Shown here: piece after piece, positions 55,219 through 63,949 of the stretch | How the letters are laid out: the number at the start of each line of letters is the position of its first letter | How positions within the stretch are numbered: the first letter of the stretch is position 1 | From: Roseospira marina | GTDB lineage: Bacteria > Pseudomonadota > Alphaproteobacteria > Rhodospirillales > Rhodospirillaceae | Direction: 5' to 3' | NCBI RefSeq assembly: GCF_014197855.1 | Contig: NZ_JACIGJ010000002.1 | Span: 186,001 to 250,000, forward strand | Length of the DNA stretch: 64,000 bases | Position numbers and translations under genes: made by a program | Notes under the pieces: generated by a model | Told to the model about the DNA's origin: nothing | Databases searched by the model: none | Seen by the model: only the letters and a program-made list of their open reading frames with translations

Positions 55219-56010
55219 ATGCTTCCCTTGCGCGACGACAACCCGACCAGCCGCACGCCCTATGTCACATGGGGGCTGATCGCCGTATGCGTCCTGGCGT
55301 CCCTGTACCAACTGACGCTCGACCCCCGACAGTCGCAAATGCTGATCATCGCCCTCGGCGCCATCCCCGTGGTGCTGACTGGGCAGGAGACGCTGCCCCC
55401 GGCGCTCGCCCTGGTGCCCGCGTACGTCACACCGCTGACGGCGATGTTCCTGCACGGTGACCTGCTCCACCTGGGGGGCAACATGCTGTACCTGTGGATC
55501 TTCGGCAATAACGTCGAGGACGCCATGGGATCCCTGCGCTTCCTCGCGTTCTATCTGATCGCGGGGTTCGCCGCGACGGCGCTTCATGTTCTCCAGGATG
55601 CCGACAGCATCGCCCCCATGGTCGGCGCCAGTGGGGCGATTTCGGGCGTGCTCGGGGCCTACCTGATCCTGTTCCCCTGGGCGCGCGTGTTCGTCTGGTT
55701 CGGGTTCGTGTTCGTCTTCTGGGTGCCGGCGATCTTCGTGCTGGGGCTGTGGTTCGGCCTCCAGGCCCTCAGTCTCTTGAGCGACCCCACCGGCGCGGAG
55801 TCCGGCGTGGCGTGGTGGGCGCATGTCGGCGGGTTCGTGGTCGGCCTGATCCTGACACCCCTGATGAAGCGGAAGGAGGTTCCGCTCTTCAGCCGGCGCC
55901 GAACCGTGCGCCGCATCTCGGTCGTGCCCCGCGTGGGCGAGCACGCCGCGCCACGCCGCCGTGGCCCCTGGGACGATCCGAAGGGTCCCTGGGGAGCGGG
56001 CCGCCCCTAA
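55219..56010 (+). CDS. Rhomboid family intramembrane serine protease
   Basis: This 263-residue membrane protease cleaves within transmembrane segments. It opens with LPLRDDNPTSRTPYVTWGLI, the family N-terminus. FLHGDLLHLGGNMLYLWIFG, the Ser motif GASGAISGVLGAYL and the catalytic His in WWAHVGGFVVG follow. About six helices. A positively charged C-terminal tail is cytoplasmic. The ATG at 55219 fits the family; a GTG at 55174, directly after repeat A, would add 15 residues. Confidence 0.92.
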   Translation: MLPLRDDNPTSRTPYVTWGLIAVCVLASLYQLTLDPRQSQMLIIALGAIPVVLTGQETLPPALALVPAYVTPLTAMFLHGDLLHLGGNMLYLWIFGNNVEDAMGSLRFLAFYLIAGFAATALHVLQDADSIAPMVGASGAISGVLGAYLILFPWARVFVWFGFVFVFWVPAIFVLGLWFGLQALSLLSDPTGAESGVAWWAHVGGFVVGLILTPLMKRKEVPLFSRRRTVRRISVVPRVGEHAAPRRRGPWDDPKGPWGAGRP

Positions 56011-56033
56011 ACGGAGAGATCGCGGCCGGGGCC

Positions 56034-56690
56034 CTATTCCGGCCGGATGCCCTCACCGGGCCCATCGTCCTCCGTATCGGACGGCGCAGGTTCGGCCGGC
56101 TCCGCAGGACGCCGGATGCGCGGCCCCAAGGTGTCCATCACAACCCGCGCATCATAGGCGTCGGCCGCCCCCTCCGGGGCCGGCCCCGGTCGCATCACGA
56201 TCATCGCCGTCGCGGTGTAGCGCTGACCACGAGCCACCGGCGCACCATAGTACGGATCGTCCCAAAAGGGGTCCCAGGGAAGAAAGCCGTAGCCATACCC
56301 GACGTACGACCCCGAGTGTCGGCAACATCCGAACCCCGACCCAAACCCCATGTGGATCGACGACCGGGGCGCCGCGTAGCCGTATCGCGTGAACCGCTCC
56401 GTATCGTGTTCGGCGACCACGAAATGGTCGAACCCGCGATGCACCGTCACCTCGGCGGCCCGGTACAGCAGCGCCGTTTCGACGGCCTCGCGGGGCGTGC
56501 TGGCGTTCCCGGAGAATGTCACGCGCACACGGTCGGGCTCGATCTCCTGCCCGGTGTAGCCGCCCTCGCCGTCCTCGCCCGCCGCCTGATAGAGTGTGGG
56601 GCTCTGGGTCGCGCACCCCACCACGAACAGCAGAGCCCCGGCCACGACCGGGCGGCACAATCCAACAAACATGGCAGACGTGGAAGGCAT
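56034..56690 (-). CDS. CC0125/CC1285-type lipoprotein
   Basis: This 218-residue predicted lipoprotein has a signal ending VVGCATQ. It resembles the CC0125/CC1285 lipoprotein family: GGYTGQEIEPDRVRVTFSGN, then ALLYRAAEVTVHRGFDHFVV. A Gly/Tyr/aromatic stretch (YGYGFLPWDPFWDDPYYG) follows, and an acidic tail ends it. Function unknown; envelope located. The ATG at 56690 or one 18 bases later could be the start. Confidence 0.8.
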   Translation of the reverse strand: MPSTSAMFVGLCRPVVAGALLFVVGCATQSPTLYQAAGEDGEGGYTGQEIEPDRVRVTFSGNASTPREAVETALLYRAAEVTVHRGFDHFVVAEHDTERFTRYGYAAPRSSIHMGFGSGFGCCRHSGSYVGYGYGFLPWDPFWDDPYYGAPVARGQRYTATAMIVMRPGPAPEGAADAYDARVVMDTLGPRIRRPAEPAEPAPSDTEDDGPGEGIRPE

Positions 56691-56757
56691 GGGGGCGATC
56701 CTCCGTGTGCGCCGTGATCTCCCGGGCTCCGTCCGATCGACGGCGGCCGATCGACGG

Positions 56758-57852
56758 TCACCCTCCGCCGCAGCCGGGCACGGGTTTCGGCTGCGGCTGC
56801 TGCAGCGTGATGCAATGAATGTTGCCGCCACCGCGCGCGATGACGGCCCCTTCGGGCAGCATCACGACGTCGTGGTACGGGAACGCCTCGCGCACGGCAT
56901 CGCGCGCGACACGGTCCGTCTCCAGACCGAAACCGGGCATGACGATGCCACCGTCGGCAATGTAAAAATTGACGTAGGAGCGCGAGAGCGGCCGGCCGTC
57001 GGGTCCCACCGTGGCGGGGACGTAGGGCACCGACAGAACTTCGATCTGTCGGCCCAGCGCGTCGGTCTGCGCCATGAGCGCGGCCATGTTCGCCGACAGG
57101 CGCGCGTGGTCCGGATGGTCGCAGTCGTGCGGCGGCTCCACCGCCATCACCACGCCCGGCCGGACGAAACAGGCCACGTTGTCCACATGGCCGTCGGTGT
57201 CGGTATCCTCAGCCAGCCCATAAGGCAGCCACAGCACCGTCTCGACCCGCAGCAACGCCTGGAGATGGCGTTCAATCGAGGCCCGATCCAAATGCGGATT
57301 CCGGTTGGGACTCAGGAGGCACTGTTCGGTGACGAGCAGCGTGCCCTCGCCATCCGAACACAGCGCCCCGCCCTCCATCACCAGGGGCGCGCGCACGGCC
57401 GTCGCCCCCACCCGCGCGGCGATCGCTCCGGCCAGCGCATCGTCTGCGGAAACATCCCCCGCCTTGCCGCCCCAACCGTCGAAGATCCAGTCCACGGCGA
57501 GGCTGGTGCCCTCGTCATCGACGACAAAGGTCGGACCGGAATCACGCGCCCACGAGTCCGTGATCGGATAGGCCCAGATGTCGATATCGCCCCCGCACCG
57601 GGCGGCGGCATCGGCCACGTCCTCCGGTCGGGCGACCATCGTCACGGGCTCGAAGCCCCGGATAGCCCGCGCCACCGCCGCATAGGCGTCACGGGCCGCG
57701 TCCAGATGCGCCCCCCACAGGTCGGGCTTGGCCGGCCAGCACATCCAGCAGCGCACGTGCCCTTCAAACTCGCCGGGACAACGGAAGCCCTCGGGGACCG
57801 GCGACGTAAGTTCTCGGGAGACGGGCTCGGCAGACGGGGAATCGGGAGACAT
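56758..57852 (-). CDS. aguA: Agmatine deiminase
   Basis: This 364-residue guanidino-group hydrolase of the PAD family converts agmatine to N-carbamoylputrescine in polyamine synthesis. The catalytic Cys is in ARGGGNIHCITLQQP. Other family blocks are SWARDSGPTFVVDD, VMEGGALCSDGEGTLL and DTDGHVDNVACFVRPGVVM. A short, Ser/Pro-rich N-terminal extension precedes CPGEFEGHVRCWMCWP. ATG at 57852. Confidence 0.93.
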   Translation of the reverse strand: MSPDSPSAEPVSRELTSPVPEGFRCPGEFEGHVRCWMCWPAKPDLWGAHLDAARDAYAAVARAIRGFEPVTMVARPEDVADAAARCGGDIDIWAYPITDSWARDSGPTFVVDDEGTSLAVDWIFDGWGGKAGDVSADDALAGAIAARVGATAVRAPLVMEGGALCSDGEGTLLVTEQCLLSPNRNPHLDRASIERHLQALLRVETVLWLPYGLAEDTDTDGHVDNVACFVRPGVVMAVEPPHDCDHPDHARLSANMAALMAQTDALGRQIEVLSVPYVPATVGPDGRPLSRSYVNFYIADGGIVMPGFGLETDRVARDAVREAFPYHDVVMLPEGAVIARGGGNIHCITLQQPQPKPVPGCGGG

Positions 57853-57945
57853 GACGGGGCGGCTCGCGCGCATTTGACGATGCGACCGAGTGTACCACTC
57901 CACGCGCGGCGCGTCCCGCCACCGATGGGTCGGCCGAAGCCCGTG

Positions 57946-58860
57946 TTACGCCGCCGACACCGACGCCGCCGCCGTCAGCTTGTGGCCGCGTCCAACAAGA
58001 TCGTCGTAGGCGTCGATCAGCGTCCGCGTCACATCACCGGGCGTAAAGTGTGCGTCCGCGATCTGGCCGACCGGCGTGATCTCGGCGGCCGTGCCGGTCA
58101 GGAACACCTCACGGGCCTGCGCGATGTCCTCGGGCATGATGGCTCGCTCCACCACCTCATAGCCGGCGTCCCGCGCGAGCCCGATCACCGTCTGACGGGT
58201 GATGCCATTGAGGAAGCAATCCGGAATCGGCGTATGAATCGCCCCGTCCGGCATGACGAAGAAGACGTTCGCCCCGGTCGCCTCCGCGACCTGCCCGCGC
58301 CAATCCAGCATCAGCGCATCATGATAGCCCTGGCGTTCTGCCTCATGCTTGGACAGGGTGCAGATCATGTACAGGCCAGCCGCCTTGGCATGCACCGGCG
58401 CGCACTGCGGGTCCGGGCGGCGCCACGGGGCGATCATCAGCTTGATGCCGGCCATACGAGCCTCGGGCGAGAAGTACGACGGCCACTCCCACGCCGCGAT
58501 GGCGAGGTTGATGCGGTTGTGCTGGGCCGAAACCCCCATCATCTCCGACCCGCGCCAGGCGAGCGGCCGGACGTAACCGTCGGCGATCCCATTGGCTTTC
58601 AGGACCACATCATGGGCGGCATTGATTTCCTCAACGGAATAGGGGATCTCAAACCCCATCTGGCGTGCGGACTCGTGCAACCGCTCGGTATGTTCGGTAA
58701 GCTTGAAGACCGTGCCATTGTAGACCCGCTCACCTTCAAACACCGAGGAGGCGTAGTGCAGACCGTGGGTCAGCACGTGTACCTTGGCCTTGCGCCACTC
58801 GATCATCTCGCCGTTGAACCAGATTTGGCCGTCGCGATCATCGAAGGGAATGTTTGCCAT
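57946..58860 (-). CDS. ilvE: Branched-chain amino acid aminotransferase IlvE
   Basis: This 304-residue fold-type IV PLP enzyme performs the last step of valine, leucine and isoleucine synthesis. It shows GLHYASSVFEGERVYNG, YVRPLAWRGSEMMG, the lysine region in HAKAAGLYMICTLSKHEAE, and VAEATGANVFFV with GITRQTVIGLA. GGAGGCG lies before the ATG. Divergent from the marR-type gene, with a shared palindrome between them. Confidence 0.95.
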   Translation of the reverse strand: MANIPFDDRDGQIWFNGEMIEWRKAKVHVLTHGLHYASSVFEGERVYNGTVFKLTEHTERLHESARQMGFEIPYSVEEINAAHDVVLKANGIADGYVRPLAWRGSEMMGVSAQHNRINLAIAAWEWPSYFSPEARMAGIKLMIAPWRRPDPQCAPVHAKAAGLYMICTLSKHEAERQGYHDALMLDWRGQVAEATGANVFFVMPDGAIHTPIPDCFLNGITRQTVIGLARDAGYEVVERAIMPEDIAQAREVFLTGTAAEITPVGQIADAHFTPGDVTRTLIDAYDDLVGRGHKLTAAASVSAA

Positions 58861-58926
58861 GGTTTTTCGCCTCCTGGAGATGGAATATGTCCTCGAATGA
58901 CTCTGATGGCGTAACATCCTTAAGGC

Positions 58927-58951
58927 AATATGTCAACAAAGCTGACGTATT
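58927..58951. promoter_or_regulatory. Palindromic operator between ilvE and the marR-type gene
   Basis: AATATGTCA and TGACGTATT are inverted repeats (8 of 9 positions) spaced by 7 bases, the size of a typical MarR-dimer site. It contains, on the minus strand, a consensus -35 (TTGACA) facing ilvE. It lies 64 bases before the marR-type start. Confidence 0.55.
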
Positions 58952-59014
58952 TTGGGATAGCATGCCAGCCACACGCCGACCGCATGACCGCGCTCCGACC
59001 GGGATTCGCCACGC

Positions 59015-59506
59015 ATGACCGACAAGAAAACTGGCGCCAATCCGCTCTTCCTGCGGGAGGAGGAATTGCGTCAGGCCATTGAGTTGCTGTTCTTCGCCTA
59101 CCGTGACTTCACCTCGGAGGCGGACGCCATGCTCGCGCACCAAGGCTTCGGGCGCGCCCATCACCGCGTGATCTATTTCGTGGGCCGCCATCCGATGATC
59201 TCGGTCAGCGACCTGCTCTTGATCCTGAAGATCACCAAGCAAAGCCTGTCGCGCGTGCTCAGCCAGCTTGTGCGCGACGGCTACATCGTGCAGCAACAGG
59301 GTACCGAGGACCGGCGCCAACGGCTGTTGCGCCTGACGGACAAAGGGGTAGCCATCGAACGCGACCTGACCGAGGCCCAGCGTCAACGGATCGCGCGGGC
59401 CTACCGCGAAGCCGGCGCCGACGCCGTGGCAGGCTTCCGCGCCGTGTTGTTGGGCATCATGGAGCCGCCGGACCGGAGCCGATTCGATCGCGGACGCGAG
59501 ACATGA
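59015..59506 (+). CDS. petP: MarR family regulator, PetP-like
   Basis: This 163-residue winged-helix protein has SVSDLLLILKITKQSLSRVL (recognition helix) and the wing EDRRQRLLRLTDKG. A MarR gene directly before an OmpR-type gene matches the petP-petR pair of Rhodobacter, which is needed for cytochrome bc1 expression. The symbol is by neighbourhood and similarity, not proof. Its stop overlaps the petR start (ATGA). Confidence 0.8.
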   Translation: MTDKKTGANPLFLREEELRQAIELLFFAYRDFTSEADAMLAHQGFGRAHHRVIYFVGRHPMISVSDLLLILKITKQSLSRVLSQLVRDGYIVQQQGTEDRRQRLLRLTDKGVAIERDLTEAQRQRIARAYREAGADAVAGFRAVLLGIMEPPDRSRFDRGRET

Positions 59507-60258
59507 CCACGGCCGCCGGACACGACGAGGCGGGCGATCCCCTGTCGATCGCCGATACGCCGCACGTTCTGGTCGTGGATGACGACGAGCGCCTGCGCGC
59601 GCTGCTGACGCGCTACCTCAGCGACAACGGCTTCGTGGTGACGGCGGCCGGCGGCGCAGAGGAGGCGCGGGCACACCTGTCCGCCGTCACCTTCGATCTG
59701 CTGGTTGTGGACGTCATGATGCCCGGCGAGGACGGGGTTTCGCTGACCCGGGCGCTGCGCGAAACCAGCACCGTGCCCATTCTGATGCTCACCGCGATGG
59801 GCGATCCGGAGGCGCGGATCCGCGGCCTTGAGGCTGGCGCGGATGACTACCTCGGAAAGCCGTTCGAACCGCGCGAACTGCTGCTGCGGATTAATGGCAT
59901 TCTGCGGCGCGTCGCCGACCGGACCACGCTCGGTCCCGAGCCGGAGGAGCCGCCCGCCGCGCCCCCCGTCCTTCGGTTCGGTGCGCTGGCGTTGGACCTG
60001 CGGCGCGAAGCCCTGAGCCGCGACGGCGAGCCTGTGCGGCTGACCACGACGGAGACACAGTTGCTGATGGTCCTGGCGCGGCAGGCCGGCGAGGTCATCG
60101 CCCGGGATGATCTGGCCGAGCAGACCGGCACAGCCGCCAACCCCCGCGGCATCGATGTGCAGGTGACCCGCCTGCGCCGCAAACTGGAGCCGGACCCGCG
60201 CGTGCCTCGCTACCTTCAGACCGTACGCGGACGCGGCTACCTGCTGCGTCCAGACTAG
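59503..60258 (+). CDS. petR: OmpR-type response regulator, PetR-like
   Basis: This 251-residue two-domain regulator has a receiver (VLVVDDDERLRALLTRYL, phosphoacceptor in LLVVDVMMPGEDG, then MLTAMGDPEARIRG) and a winged-helix DNA-binding domain (LTTTETQLLMVLARQAG, RGIDVQVTRLRRKLEPDPRV, RGRGYLL). It is translationally coupled to petP. Its TAG stop is formed by the CTAG end of repeat copy B. A histidine kinase follows after the repeat. Confidence 0.88.
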   Translation: MTTAAGHDEAGDPLSIADTPHVLVVDDDERLRALLTRYLSDNGFVVTAAGGAEEARAHLSAVTFDLLVVDVMMPGEDGVSLTRALRETSTVPILMLTAMGDPEARIRGLEAGADDYLGKPFEPRELLLRINGILRRVADRTTLGPEPEEPPAAPPVLRFGALALDLRREALSRDGEPVRLTTTETQLLMVLARQAGEVIARDDLAEQTGTAANPRGIDVQVTRLRRKLEPDPRVPRYLQTVRGRGYLLRPD

Positions 60259-60361
60259 AGCTTTTTGCGCGACATCCGGATCACGAAAAATGCTCTAGCA
60301 TATTGTTATTTAAGCAAATCGTCGGCGCGATCGGTTCCAGATCGCTCGGGATTTGCTCTAG
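60255..60361 (-). repeat. 107-bp double-hairpin repeat, copy B
   Basis: The reverse complement reads CTAGAGCAAATC to GCTCTAG and matches copy A (55067-55173) along its whole length. The differences include decay of the perfect right-hand stem (CATTTTTCGTGAT against TCGCGCAAAAAG). It gives petR its TAG stop and fills nearly all the space to the kinase gene. Confidence 0.88.
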
Positions 60362-60379
60362 GGAGACCGTCCCGCCCCC

Positions 60380-61708
60380 ATGATTCGTATCCGCCCGTTC
60401 CGTGTGCTCAAGCGCCTCGCACCGCGCGACCTGATGGCGCGGTCCCTGCTCATCATCGTCATTCCGATGCTGCTGTTGCAGATCATCACGGCCTACGTCT
60501 TCTTCGACCGACACTGGGACATCGTCTCGCGCCGCCTGAACACAGCCGTGGCCTCTGAGATCGGGTTCATCGCCCGATTGATCCACACCTACCCGGGCGA
60601 GGACATGCAGGAGTGGGCGTTCAGTCTCGCCCGCATTTCGCAAGGTCTGGTGTTCACGCTGACCCCGGGCGGCCGCCTGCCCGAGATCCCACCGCAGAAC
60701 AGCGACCCCATCGAACGGGCCCTGGCCCACCGTCTGGGCGACTACATCCCCTACCCCTTCGTCATCGACCCGCACCCGGGCGAAGGCAATCTCACTGTGC
60801 ATTTGAGCATGGCCGAAGGCCTGTTGTCGGTCACCCTGTCCAAGGAGCGGCTGTTCACGGAATCGATCTTCCTGTTCGTGTTCTGGATGGCGAGTTCGTC
60901 CATGGTGCTGTTCGGGGTCGCGGCGATTTTCATGCGCAACCAAGTTCGGCCCATGCTGCGCCTGGCCCGGGCGGCCGACGCATTCGGCAAGGGACGGGAG
61001 GCACCGAACCTCAAGGTCGCCGGCGCAACCGAGGTCCGGCAGGCCGCGCGCGCCTTCATCGCCATGCGGGACCGCATCCGCCGCCAGATCGACCAGCGCA
61101 CCGGCATGCTGGCCGGCGTATCCCACGACCTGCGCACGCCGCTGACGCGCATGAAGCTGCAACTCGCCCTGCTGGAAGGTACGGAGGGGGTCGAGGCACT
61201 GCGCGCCGACATCGCCGAGATGGAACGCATGATCGAGGCCTATCTCGACTTCGCGCGCGGCACCGGTACCGAGGTCGCCCGTACCACCGACCTGAACGCG
61301 CTGCTACAGGCCGTCGTCGCGCGCCACCGGCGGGCCGGCGCACGCATAGACCTGACCATTCCGCGTCCCCTGACCCTTCCCCTGAAGCCGCAAGCGTTCG
61401 AACGCTGCGTCGGCAACCTGATCGGCAACGCCGTGCGGCACGGCACGCGCGTGATGGTGTCCGCCGTGGCCCAGCGGGAGCATGCCGAGGTTCTGGTGGA
61501 CGATGATGGTCCGGGCATTCCGCCGGATCAGCGCGAAACGATGTTCAAGGCGTTTCAGCGGCTGGAGCAATCCCGCAACCAGAAGACGGGCGGCATTGGG
61601 CTGGGGCTGACCATCGCACGCGACCTTGCGCGTGGAATGGGGGGAGAGATCGCCCTGCTCGACAGTCCATACGGCGGCCTTCGCGTCCGCCTGACGCTTC
61701 CACTCTGA
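60380..61708 (+). CDS. EnvZ-type sensor histidine kinase
   Basis: This 442-residue membrane kinase is the probable partner of the PetR-like regulator. Two helices (LLIIVIPMLLLQIITAYVFF and FLFVFWMASSSMVLFGVAAI) flank a periplasmic sensor of about 120 residues. HAMP follows, then HisKA with GVSHDLRTPLTRMKLQ, and the ATPase domain with CVGNLIGNAVRHG, VDDDGPGIP and GGIGLGLTIARDL. Its start lies 18 bases after repeat B with GGGAGA before the ATG. It is convergent with cheR. Confidence 0.92.
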   Translation: MIRIRPFRVLKRLAPRDLMARSLLIIVIPMLLLQIITAYVFFDRHWDIVSRRLNTAVASEIGFIARLIHTYPGEDMQEWAFSLARISQGLVFTLTPGGRLPEIPPQNSDPIERALAHRLGDYIPYPFVIDPHPGEGNLTVHLSMAEGLLSVTLSKERLFTESIFLFVFWMASSSMVLFGVAAIFMRNQVRPMLRLARAADAFGKGREAPNLKVAGATEVRQAARAFIAMRDRIRRQIDQRTGMLAGVSHDLRTPLTRMKLQLALLEGTEGVEALRADIAEMERMIEAYLDFARGTGTEVARTTDLNALLQAVVARHRRAGARIDLTIPRPLTLPLKPQAFERCVGNLIGNAVRHGTRVMVSAVAQREHAEVLVDDDGPGIPPDQRETMFKAFQRLEQSRNQKTGGIGLGLTIARDLARGMGGEIALLDSPYGGLRVRLTLPL

Positions 61709-61748
61709 CGATGCATCCCGACGCATTCGGCCAGACGATCGCAACCGG

Positions 61749-62591
61749 TCAGGTCGTCGGTGCGCCAAGCGACGGACCGGTCCCCTTGGTCGCGGCGTAG
61801 ATGCCGCGCTGCCCGGGAACGGGCTTGAAGTGATCCGAAATGCCGAGAACGGTTTCGGCGCCGCCCAGGTACAGCACGGCGTCGTCCGCCATGACTTGGG
61901 AAATGCTGTGCAACACCTTGCTTTTCGTCGGCTGATCGAAATAGATCAACACGTTCCGACAGAACACCACGTCGAATTGACCGAGAGCGCGGAGATCACC
62001 AAGGAGATTCCATTCCTTGAAGGTCACCATAGAAGCAATAGACGGATCAATAACCCAGTTTTCTTCTTTTTTCTTGAAGTATTTGACCAGCAGAGCCATC
62101 GGCATGCCGCGCTGGACCTCGAACTGGCTGTACGCCCCGTTCCGCGCCTTCTGGAGAATCTCGCTCGACAGGTCCGTTCCGACGATCTCAATCCGCCAGC
62201 CGGCCAGCTTCGCCCCTTCCTCCTTGAGGATCATCGCCAGGGAATACGGCTCCTGCCCCGAGGAACAGGCCGCCGACCAGATCCGGAAGGATTTCCGCGA
62301 CGCCCGCGCCTTCAGCAGGTTCGGCAGCACGATGCTGCGGAACTGATCGAACGGTTTATTGTCGCGAAAGAAAAACGACTCATTGGTGGTCATCGCCTCG
62401 ACCACCAGTTTTTCGACGGCGGCATCGCGCTTGCGCACCAAGGCCAGCAGGTCATCCAGCCCCTTTAACCCGCGTTTGCGGGCAAGCGGCATCAACCGGC
62501 TTTCCAGCAGGTACGCCTTGTCCCGGGTCAGGACCAACCCGGACCGCTCCTTCAGGAGCCTGGATACGTAGTCGAAGTCGTCCGGTTTCAT
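61749..62591 (-). CDS. cheR: Chemotaxis protein methyltransferase CheR
   Basis: This 280-residue enzyme methylates glutamates of chemoreceptors from SAM. The N-terminal helical domain (DFDYVSRLLKERSGLVLTRD) is followed by AMTTNESFFFRDNKPFDQFR, the SAM site IWSAACSSGQEPYSLAMIL, GTDLSSEIL and VVFCRNVLIYFD. The ATG at 62591 lies four bases after the cheB stop, so the two form a unit. Confidence 0.95.
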   Translation of the reverse strand: MKPDDFDYVSRLLKERSGLVLTRDKAYLLESRLMPLARKRGLKGLDDLLALVRKRDAAVEKLVVEAMTTNESFFFRDNKPFDQFRSIVLPNLLKARASRKSFRIWSAACSSGQEPYSLAMILKEEGAKLAGWRIEIVGTDLSSEILQKARNGAYSQFEVQRGMPMALLVKYFKKKEENWVIDPSIASMVTFKEWNLLGDLRALGQFDVVFCRNVLIYFDQPTKSKVLHSISQVMADDAVLYLGGAETVLGISDHFKPVPGQRGIYAATKGTGPSLGAPTT

Positions 62592-62595
62592 GACA

Positions 62596-63840
62596 TCAGC
62601 GCTTGCTTGCGATTTTTGAGATATACGGACCAATCTCCGTCACGGGCAGAACCGCGGTACACAGTCCCGCCTGCGCTATGGCGCCGGGCATGCCCCAGAC
62701 CACGCTGGAGGCCTCATCTTGGGCAACGATGGTCCCGCCAGCCTCGACGATCATGGCGCCGCCCTTCGTTCCGTCCGACCCCATTCCAGTCAGTACCACG
62801 CCCAGCACCCGACGGCCATACACGCGCGCGACGCTGCGGAACATCGGATCCACGGCTGGGCGACAGAAATTCTCGGGCTTGTCCTGCGTCAGACGAACGA
62901 TGCGCTGCGCACCGCGGGTGTCGACGATCATATGATAATCGCCGGGCGCCACATAGACCCGGCCGCCCTCGACCGGTTCGCCGTCCTTGGCCTCCCGTGC
63001 GTCCAGGCCCGAGGCCCGCGCAATGTGCCCGGCCAGGATGGTCGTAAACGTGGCCGGCATGTGCTGGGTCACCAGGATCGGCTGACGTATCCCCTGGGTC
63101 TTCATCCCGCCCAGAACGGTAAACAGCGCCTGCGGTCCGCCCGTCGAGCTGCCGATGGCGATCACATCGACCGCCTCCTGCACCCGGGGCGGCCGGCGCA
63201 GCACGATGGACGGGGCCGGGCGCAGAGCGGTCGCCGCCGCCTGAGCCGCCGCAGCGGGCGCATGTCCCATGCGGGGCGCGACCTCACGCGGCCGCGGGCG
63301 CGGCGCGGGAGCGGCCGGCGCACCACTCCGGCCCCGACTTTCACGCCGCCGGGCGGCGCCCAGGGCGCGTACCTTGGACAGGAGGTCCCGTTTGAAATCG
63401 CTCTCGCCGGTGATCTCCCGCGACGCCGCCGGCTTCGGCACATAATCGGCGGCCCCGGCCTCAAGCGCCTGCAGACTGATCTCCGCGTTTCGCAGGGTCA
63501 GCGTCGACGCCATAATGATCTTAAGGCGAGGATCGCGCGCCAGCAGCTTGGGTAACGCCGACAGGCCGTCCATGACCGGCATTTCGATGTCCAAGACGAC
63601 GACCTCGACATCATACCGGTCCAGCGCCTGAATCGCCTGCTGCCCGTTTCCAACGGACGCCACCACGGTCATATCGGGATCGTCGGCCAACATGCGCGCC
63701 TCCAGCCCCCGCACCACGGCAGAGTCATCGACGATCATCACGCGCAGCGGATCCCCGCCGAACTCACCCGGCCCTCGCGAAGTTCTACCGAACGTCGATG
63801 CCACCAAAACCGGATCCTTCGCCCTGTCGATCGCGAACAC
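62596..63840 (-). CDS. cheB: Chemotaxis glutamate methylesterase CheB
   Basis: This 414-residue protein demethylates chemoreceptors and deamidates glutamine. The receiver (VMIVDDSAVVRGLEARML, phosphoacceptor in VVVLDIEMPVMDG) is joined by a long Ala/Arg/Pro linker to the esterase. The catalytic Ser is in AIGSSTGGPQALFTVL, the His in LVTQHMPATFT and the Asp in TGMGSDGTKGG. The start is taken as GTG 63840; the first 30 residues are outside the family fold, so a later start is possible. Confidence 0.92.
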   Translation of the reverse strand: MFAIDRAKDPVLVASTFGRTSRGPGEFGGDPLRVMIVDDSAVVRGLEARMLADDPDMTVVASVGNGQQAIQALDRYDVEVVVLDIEMPVMDGLSALPKLLARDPRLKIIMASTLTLRNAEISLQALEAGAADYVPKPAASREITGESDFKRDLLSKVRALGAARRRESRGRSGAPAAPAPRPRPREVAPRMGHAPAAAAQAAATALRPAPSIVLRRPPRVQEAVDVIAIGSSTGGPQALFTVLGGMKTQGIRQPILVTQHMPATFTTILAGHIARASGLDAREAKDGEPVEGGRVYVAPGDYHMIVDTRGAQRIVRLTQDKPENFCRPAVDPMFRSVARVYGRRVLGVVLTGMGSDGTKGGAMIVEAGGTIVAQDEASSVVWGMPGAIAQAGLCTAVLPVTEIGPYISKIASKR

Positions 63841-63949
63841 ACAAAATGCGTGCGCGCGTCGGATTTCCGCAATCCTTAGCCCCTTTTTCGCAAAACCGCC
63901 CCCCCGGCCCCCCCGGTGCCGCGCCGCTTTGCGCGCGAAGGGCGTTCCG

